A stretch of 44,428 nt of DNA from Streptomyces torulosus (GTDB taxonomy: Bacteria > Actinomycetota > Actinomycetes > Streptomycetales > Streptomycetaceae), in NCBI RefSeq assembly GCF_001419765.1, contig NZ_LIRK01000261.1, forward strand, positions 1 to 44,428. The letters are read 5' to 3'. The notes under the pieces were generated by a model. It was given only the letters and a program-made list of their open reading frames with translations, made no database searches and had not been told where the DNA came from. The first letter of the stretch is position 1; each line of letters starts with the position of its first letter. This document shows positions 39,710 to 44,428 of the stretch, piece by piece. Both the position numbers and the translations under genes were made by a program.

Positions 39710-40404
39710 CCGTGCGTCGCGGTGGCTCCGGGCGGCTGGTCCTCGGCTGGGGCTCCGGGCGGCTGGTCTTCGAAGGGTGGATCGCGGGCCTCGGCACGTC
39801 CTCGGGGACCCGTGTCGTGGTGGGGCACTGGGAGGTGTCGCCGTTCGGGCCGTTCGGGGACGTGATGATCGAGCGGGCGGACGGACACCGGCTGCTGCTG
39901 GCACCGACCCGGCGGACGGCGGACTTCATCGCCGGCACGTACCGCTTCGACGAGGTGCGGGTCGTGCCGGTCGACGTGCGCCGCGGCCGGGAGGCCTGGA
40001 CGGTCCGGGCCGGGCCACTGGACCTGCGGTTCACCCTCGGTCGGAGCGGTCCGATGGGGCTGCTGCTGCGCGCCCTGCCGGGCGCTCTCGCCCGGCGGCC
40101 GGCCTGGAGCGCCCTGACCGACCTCCCCGCCCGGCTGCTGCTGCGGGGCGTGCGGACGCGCGGCAGCGCCGGCTCGGGGCGCCGCGAATGGTACGGCGCG
40201 AGGGATCTGCGGCCGGTCCGTACGCTGTCGGCGGCCTTCGCGGGGGACGACCTCGGGGCGTCGGCGCCCGTCGATCCCCCGGTGCGGTTCGGGTTCGGTT
40301 CGGTGCCCCGGAGCCCGGGCGTCACCCGCGTCGTCACGACGGTGGCACCGGTCCGGGCGCGCCGACCGGCCCGCGCCGACCGGCGGACAGCCGGGGGCGG
40401 ATGA
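39706..40404 (+). CDS. Hypothetical protein coupled to the DUF2071 gene
   Basis: This is a 232-residue protein I do not recognise. GTG 39706 overlaps the DUF2071 stop. The first half is beta-rich (GRLVFEGWIAGLGTSSG, VGHWEVSPFGPFGDVMIERA, HRLLLAPTRRTADFIAGTY, FDEVRVVPVDVRR), the second Arg/Ala-rich with WYGARDLRPV. No signal peptide or clear membrane helix. Codon use and third-position GC match its neighbours, supporting a real gene. Confidence 0.75.
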   Translation: MTVRRGGSGRLVLGWGSGRLVFEGWIAGLGTSSGTRVVVGHWEVSPFGPFGDVMIERADGHRLLLAPTRRTADFIAGTYRFDEVRVVPVDVRRGREAWTVRAGPLDLRFTLGRSGPMGLLLRALPGALARRPAWSALTDLPARLLLRGVRTRGSAGSGRREWYGARDLRPVRTLSAAFAGDDLGASAPVDPPVRFGFGSVPRSPGVTRVVTTVAPVRARRPARADRRTAGGG

Positions 40405-40470
40405 CGCGGGTCGGCTGTCCCCGGGGACGACGCGGCGTTACCGACGGCGCGGGGAGGGCACTCGCGCCGC

Positions 40471-41745
40471 ATGAATCCAAGTCGCCCCCCGCTCGGGGAC
40501 AGCTCGCTCGCGGCACTCGTCAAGGGATACAACTGGCTGCCCGACCTCAGGAGCCGCACCGCCGGACCTCTGGTGCGTGTACGAATGGCGGGACGGCACG
40601 CCGTCGCCCTGCGCGGCCCGGAAGCCGTGCGGTTCTTCTACGACGAACGGCATGTGGAACGCGCGACGGCGCTCCCCGGACCGGTGCTGAGCACCCTGTT
40701 CGGCCGCGGAGCCGTGCACACGCTGGACGGGACGGCCCACCGCGTCCGCAAGGACATGTTCCTCTCGCTGCTCACCGGCCGGGAGGCGGTCGCCGCCCTA
40801 GTGGACGAGGTCGCGTCCGCCTGGGACGAAGCCGTGGACGCGTGGTCCGGGCAGCCGTCGGTGGTCCTCTTCGACGAGGCGAGCCGGGTCCTCACCCGGG
40901 GTGTCTGCCGGTGGGCCGGCATCCCCCTCGACCACGCCGGGGAGACGGCCCGCGACCTGGTCGCCATGGTCGACGGCTTCGCCACCGCCGGGCCTCGGCA
41001 CTGGCGGGCCCGCCGCGCCCGGAGCCGCAGCGAGGCATGGCTGGCGCGTCTGGTGGAGGACGTACGGGAGGGTGCCGCCCCGGCGCCGACCGGGTCGCCG
41101 CTGGACACGGTGGCACGGCACCGGGACGCCGACGGCCGCACGCTCGACCCGCACACCGCAGCGGTCGAACTGCTCAACATCGTCCGCCCCACGGCCGCCG
41201 TGTGCTGGTTCGTCACCTATGCGGGACACGCGCTGCACTTCCGGCCGGAGATCCGGCAGCGCCTCGCCGAGGACGACCCCGCATACGCCGTGGCGTTCGC
41301 CCACGAGCTGCGCCGCTTCTACCCGTTCGCCCCCTTCATCGGCGGGCGCGCCGTCACCGACCTGGAGTGGCAGGGGGAACGCATCCCCGCGGGCACGCTG
41401 ATCCTGCTCGACCTGTACGGGCAGAACCACGACCCCGACCTCTGGGACCGTCCCCTCGTCCTCGACCCCCGGCGCTTCCTGAAGGCGCCGCCCGGCCGCG
41501 ACGCACTCGTCCCGCAGGGCGGCGGCGACCGCGCCACCGGCCACCGGTGCCCCGGCGAGGACGCCACGATCGCGCTGCTCGCGGCACTGGGGCCCCGGCT
41601 GGCCCGGCTGGAGTACGACGTGCCGGCCCAGGACCTGAGGATCCCGCTGTCCCGCATCCCGGCGCGGGTGCGCAGCGGCTTCGTGATGGAGCGCGTCCAC
41701 GTACCGATGCGGCCCCTCGCCACCAGCCGGGCGGCGGCGGAGTAG
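40471..41745 (+). CDS. Cytochrome P450 of the CYP152 peroxygenase type
   Basis: This is a 424-residue haem enzyme. The haem-binding loop is PQGGGDRATGHRCPGE with thiolate Cys360, and the K-helix region is ELRRFYPFAPF. In the I helix the usual acid-alcohol pair is replaced by NIVRPTAAVCW, with Arg239-Pro240 aligning with Arg242-Pro243 of the B. subtilis fatty-acid peroxygenase P450-BSbeta; Cys360 aligns with its Cys363. This marks an H2O2-using fatty-acid hydroxylase or decarboxylase that needs no redox partner, and no ferredoxin gene is nearby. The FFYDER and GAVHTLDGTAHRVRKDMF strings also fit CYP152. The exact product is unknown. Confidence 0.93.
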   Translation: MNPSRPPLGDSSLAALVKGYNWLPDLRSRTAGPLVRVRMAGRHAVALRGPEAVRFFYDERHVERATALPGPVLSTLFGRGAVHTLDGTAHRVRKDMFLSLLTGREAVAALVDEVASAWDEAVDAWSGQPSVVLFDEASRVLTRGVCRWAGIPLDHAGETARDLVAMVDGFATAGPRHWRARRARSRSEAWLARLVEDVREGAAPAPTGSPLDTVARHRDADGRTLDPHTAAVELLNIVRPTAAVCWFVTYAGHALHFRPEIRQRLAEDDPAYAVAFAHELRRFYPFAPFIGGRAVTDLEWQGERIPAGTLILLDLYGQNHDPDLWDRPLVLDPRRFLKAPPGRDALVPQGGGDRATGHRCPGEDATIALLAALGPRLARLEYDVPAQDLRIPLSRIPARVRSGFVMERVHVPMRPLATSRAAAE

Positions 41746-41839
41746 GGCGGAGCCGCCGGGAGGACGCCGAGGGGCCCAGGGCGGGAGGGCGTCGCCGGCT
41801 TCGGGGCATCCGTCGGGGCGCCGCTTCAGTCCGGTGTGG

Positions 41840-42000
41840 TGGGCCGGGAGCGGTGAGTTCGTGTCGTACCGCTTTGGTGGTGGGCCGGGAGCGGTGAGTT
41901 CGCGGCGCACCGCCGGTCGCCGCCGGGAGCCGGTGCCGTGGGCCGGGAGCGGAGAGTTCGTGGCGTCCCACGGGTCGCCGACGGTGTCCGCTCCCGGCCC
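41840..42000. repeat. Three 22-bp direct repeats plus an inverted copy between convergent genes
   Basis: TGGGCCGGGAGCGGTGAGTT-CG occurs at 41840-41861 and 41881-41902, with a one-base variant at 41939-41960. The third copy pairs with TCCGCTCCCGGCCC (41987-42000) through a perfect 14-bp stem (left arm 41940-41953) whose loop contains a second hairpin CGTGG-CGTC-CCACG (41959-41972). It fills the gap between the P450 (+) and dehydrogenase (-) 3' ends and probably terminates both; the extra copies are unexplained. Confidence 0.75.
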
Positions 42001-42007
42001 CCGTGTG

Positions 42008-42988
42008 TCAGGCGGTCCGGCTGAGCCGACGGCCGGCGGCGGCCACCCCCGCTCCGACGAGCGCGACGGTGGCCGTGCGGCGCAGCGCGGTGCGGCGCCG
42101 GCCGCCCCAGCCGCCGTGGACCGCGCCCTCTCCGGACGCCGGGACGTGCAGCGCGCCGTGCGTGGCAGGGGCCGGCTCGTCGTGGGACAGGTGGGTCTTG
42201 TCGGTCTGCCGCGCCATCGCCCGCTCCGCCACGGCCGGCGACCTCCGCGCCTGCCGTACCAGGGCCTTGCCCGCGGGTCCGACGACGACCTCGCGCCGGG
42301 GGTGCCGGACCAGGTCGACGACGGCGTGGGCGACCCGCTCGGGGCTGTACACGGGCGGCATGGCGAGCACCTTGCGCCCGGTGAAGTTGGCCGCCTGCTC
42401 GAAGTGCGGGGTGTCGATGGTCGCCGGCATCACCGTGCACACGTCGACGCCCTTCACGCCCTCCACCCGCAGCTGCTGCCGCAGACTCGACCCGAGGCCC
42501 TGCACGGCGTGCTTCGACATGCTGTACGGGTGGCTGTACGGCTGGGCGACGGCGCCCGCGACGGACGAGATGTTGATCAGCGTGCCCCGGCCCTGCGCTC
42601 GCATCACCGGCAGCGCCGCACGCGCCCCGTACACATAGCCCATCACGTTGACGTCCAGGACCTTGCGGAAGTCCTCGATCGGTACGTCCTCGAAGCGGCC
42701 GAAGGCGTTGACGGCCGCGTTGTTGACCCAGACGTCGATCCGGCCGAACTCCCGCACGGCACGCGCGGCCAGCTCCTCGACCGCGCCGACGTCCGTGGTG
42801 TCGGTCGGCACGACCAGGGTCCGGGCGCCGCGGTGTTTCTCGCATTCCTGTGCGGTCGCCTCCAGTGCCTCCTCGCGCCGCGCGGCCAGCACCACGGCGC
42901 ACCCCTCGCGGGCGAACGCCTCGGCCGTGGCCCTGCCGATCCCGCTGGACGCCCCCGTCACCACCACCACGTGATCCCGCAGTCGCAT
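42008..42988 (-). CDS. Short-chain dehydrogenase/reductase with C-terminal membrane anchor
   Basis: This is a 326-residue NAD(P)-dependent oxidoreductase. The Rossmann site is TGASSGIG (11-18), NNAA at 89-92, and the catalytic residues are Ser141, Tyr155 and Lys159 (YSMSK). Residues after about 255 form a basic linker ending in a hydrophobic helix (TATVALVGAGVAAAG), so the enzyme is probably tail-anchored to the membrane and may act on a lipid. ATG 42988 has the strong site GAGGAGGT; the frame upstream to 43042 lacks one. The substrate is unknown. Confidence 0.93.
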   Translation of the reverse strand: MRLRDHVVVVTGASSGIGRATAEAFAREGCAVVLAARREEALEATAQECEKHRGARTLVVPTDTTDVGAVEELAARAVREFGRIDVWVNNAAVNAFGRFEDVPIEDFRKVLDVNVMGYVYGARAALPVMRAQGRGTLINISSVAGAVAQPYSHPYSMSKHAVQGLGSSLRQQLRVEGVKGVDVCTVMPATIDTPHFEQAANFTGRKVLAMPPVYSPERVAHAVVDLVRHPRREVVVGPAGKALVRQARRSPAVAERAMARQTDKTHLSHDEPAPATHGALHVPASGEGAVHGGWGGRRRTALRRTATVALVGAGVAAAGRRLSRTA

Positions 42989-43008
42989 CGCGTACCTCCT
43001 CGCACATC

Positions 43009-43065
43009 GCTGTATCCGGCTGTATCGGCTGGTCGGCCGCATTCAGCTCTTCCGGCTGTAGCCGG
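43009..43065. promoter_or_regulatory. Tandem 10-bp repeats and palindrome upstream of the dehydrogenase
   Basis: GCTGTATCCG (43009-43018) is directly followed by GCTGTATCGG (43019-43028); a third GCTGTA lies in the palindrome CCGGCT-GT-AGCCGG (43052-43065). All are within 80 bases of the dehydrogenase start on its 5' side. Likely operator; regulator unknown. The rest of 43066-43273 shows nothing specific. Confidence 0.45.
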
Positions 43066-43273
43066 CCGTCTCCGGCGGACGCGCCCGTCGCGGCCGCCGC
43101 CGACGCACGGGTACCCGAAACCACGCGGTCACCTCCGCCGGCCGACGTCCGGGCCGGCCGCGCACGGCAGTCGTCATCGCCGCCGCCCGGCTGATTCACG
43201 CCGGGGGCCGCCGGGTACCCGGCACGCTCACGCGCGGATCCGCTGCGCCGAGACGGGTCAAGGTGGTGCTGCC

Positions 43274-43687
43274 ATGACCGAGTACGAACGTTCCCGCACG
43301 ATGCCCGCACAACCCGAGCACGTGTTCGACCAGGCCGCCAACGTCGACCAGCTGGACGCCTGGCTGCCGGACGCCCTGCATGTGGAGGCCGCCGGCCTGC
43401 CCGCCGTCACCGTGCACGAGGACCGCACGGACGAGGACATGGCCGCGCTGCTGCGCGCCCGGCGCGAGCAGATGCGGCTGGAGTGGGGCACGCGGGGCCG
43501 GTCGAGCTACACGGGGTGGCTCCAGGTCGCCGGTATCGACAGCGGGGCCAGCGAGGTGACGGTCCATCTGTCCTTCTTCGACGACAGCCACGATCCGGGC
43601 GAGCAGGCCGTGGCCGACGCCCTCGACACCAGCCTGCGGCGTCTGGAGGAGCAGGTGCGGCTGCGCGTCGACCACGCGGCGGGCTGA
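43274..43687 (+). CDS. SRPBCC family protein (START-like fold)
   Basis: This is a 137-residue protein: MTEYERSRTMPAQPEHVFDQ, then NVDQLDAWLPDALHVE, MRLEWGTRGRSSYTGWLQVA and SEVTVHLSFF, ending in the long C-terminal helix ALDTSLRRLEEQVRLRV. This is the polyketide-cyclase/START-like layout with a hydrophobic pocket; the ligand is unknown. ATG 43274 follows AAGGTGG. It is divergent from the dehydrogenase gene. Similar proteins with this N-terminus are common in Streptomyces and may belong to stress regulons. Confidence 0.85.
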   Translation: MTEYERSRTMPAQPEHVFDQAANVDQLDAWLPDALHVEAAGLPAVTVHEDRTDEDMAALLRARREQMRLEWGTRGRSSYTGWLQVAGIDSGASEVTVHLSFFDDSHDPGEQAVADALDTSLRRLEEQVRLRVDHAAG

Positions 43688-43797
43688 CACCGGGACACGG
43701 CCACAGCCCTCGCCCCGGGACACTCACACGACCCTCCCCGTGGGCACGGCCCAGGCCTCGCCCCGGCCCTCACCCCGGACCCGGCCGGGGAACGCCG

Positions 43798-43817
43798 TCT
43801 CCACCCCTGGGTGGAGA
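43798..43817. promoter_or_regulatory. 20-bp palindrome upstream of the last membrane-protein gene
   Basis: TCTCCACCCCTGGGTGGAGA (9-bp arms, two-base centre), with a further CTCCACCC nearby at about 43825, lies 100 bases before the ATG at 43917. A candidate operator. The rest of 43688-43916 shows no other feature I can support. Confidence 0.4.
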
Positions 43818-43916
43818 GCACACCTCCACCCACGATCCTCCTTGCCTCCGATCCCGTGACCTGCGCTTCCGCCTACTTTGACGGGTACAGGACTTCCCCG
43901 TTCCCCGGAGGCGACC

Positions 43917-44428
43917 ATGTCCGAGTCCGTCAACGCGCTGGTGATCGTCGCGGTCGTCGTGTGGGTGGTCGTACGGCAGTTCCTGGCGCAGCGGATCGAC
44001 CTGGACCGGCGGTGGTGGGTGCTGCCCGTCGTCCTGGCCGTGCTGGCGATGCGGGAACCGGGGCTGCTCGACGGACGGCATCCGGTCGCCGCCGCCACGC
44101 TGCTCGGCGCGGAGGCGGTCGTGGGGCTGGTGACGGGCCTCGGCTGGGCGGTGACCCCGCGTGTGTGGCGCGCCCCGGACGGCTCGGTGTGGGCCAAGGG
44201 CACCGGGGCCACCGGGCTGGTGTGGCTCGGCGGGGTCGCCGCGCGGGCCGGGCTGTACGGCGCCGGGGCGGCGGCCGGCGTGGAGCAGGGCAGCGGCGCC
44301 CTGCTGCTCGGGCTCGCGGTGACCCTGCTGGCCCGCGGCGGGGTGCTCATGTGGCGGGCCCGCGGCCTGGAGCCGACGTACCGTGATGCCGGCCGAGTCG
44401 TCATCTCCCCCGCCGCCGCTCGTAAGGA
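43917..44428 (+). CDS. Multi-pass membrane protein, 3' end cut by the window
   Basis: ATG 43917 follows CCGGAGGCGACC and the frame is open to the window end (170 codons, no stop). The product starts MSESVNALVIVAVVVWVVVR and has about five hydrophobic segments: LPVVLAVLAM, AATLLGAEAVVGLVTGLGWA, LVWLGGVAARAGLYGAG and ALLLGLAVTLLARGGVLMW. A charged first loop (QFLAQRIDLDRRWW) and the central APDGSVWAKGTG recall DUF1453-like membrane proteins, but I am not sure of the family. It may continue a few codons beyond the contig edge. Confidence 0.85.
   Translation, partial: MSESVNALVIVAVVVWVVVRQFLAQRIDLDRRWWVLPVVLAVLAMREPGLLDGRHPVAAATLLGAEAVVGLVTGLGWAVTPRVWRAPDGSVWAKGTGATGLVWLGGVAARAGLYGAGAAAGVEQGSGALLLGLAVTLLARGGVLMWRARGLEPTYRDAGRVVISPAAARK

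Overview
The window is about 44 kb of very GC-rich DNA (roughly 70% or more) with dense, often overlapping genes, GTG starts and G/C-ending codons. Gene content (SpoIIE-type phosphatase, MEDS/HATPase anti-sigma proteins, LacI and PadR regulators, sugar ABC importers without their own ATPase, DUF5709 and DUF6480 proteins) points to a Streptomyces chromosome or a close relative. It looks like a whole assembly contig: both ends cut through genes, and the first 19 bases match the Tn5 mosaic end used in tagmentation libraries at 17 of 19 positions, so they are probably adapter carry-over. I see no rRNA, tRNA, CRISPR array, phage or insertion sequence.

Layout. (1) 20-5355, plant polysaccharide breakdown: 3' part of a GH43 enzyme, a secreted GH5 glucanase with a CBM_X2 module, a frameshifted GH42 relic, a membrane acyltransferase and a LacI regulator. 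(2) 5411-6726, a translationally coupled STAS protein and MEDS/HATPase anti-sigma-type regulator. (3) 6956-7903, a secreted protein made of two related halves. (4) 7987-14875, a large cytoplasmic hybrid histidine kinase with a 276-bp tandem HAMP array, followed by an ANTAR/GAF/PAS/PP2C phosphatase. (5) 15175-20409, an alpha-glucoside operon: GH13 alpha-glucosidase, lipoprotein binding protein and two permeases, one with a large inserted domain, behind a recognisable promoter; a second binding protein follows at 20606-21874. (6) 22000-25556, a PadR regulator with an FtsX-type ABC transporter, abutting a 5'-truncated amidohydrolase relic. (7) 26876-29675, a single-domain LuxR protein and a NarL-type two-component pair. 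(8) 29883-31298, a phytoene-desaturase-like FAD enzyme.

(9) 31511-37615 is the most interesting region. It is a compact cassette flanked by strong terminators: a 96-residue alanine-rich peptide, a 13-bp attenuator-like hairpin, an HTTM-like membrane domain fused to an alpha/beta hydrolase, a one-helix protein with the motif NWRFFAPNP, a 41-residue membrane peptide, an ABC exporter, a 63-residue membrane peptide and a SAM methyltransferase. Four of the five gene junctions after the hairpin overlap or lie within 2 bases. It reads as an uncharacterised secreted-peptide (RiPP or Sdp-like toxin) pathway: precursor, membrane maturation pair, exporter, possible immunity peptides and methyltransferase. 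I do not recognise a described system with this gene set.

(10) 37719-44428, accessory and housekeeping genes: a ricin-lectin relic, DUF5709, DUF6480, a DUF2071 pair, a CYP152-type peroxygenase P450, a membrane-anchored short-chain dehydrogenase, a SRPBCC protein and a membrane protein cut by the window end. Three relics (GH42, amidohydrolase, lectin) lie at operon borders, which suggests past rearrangement.
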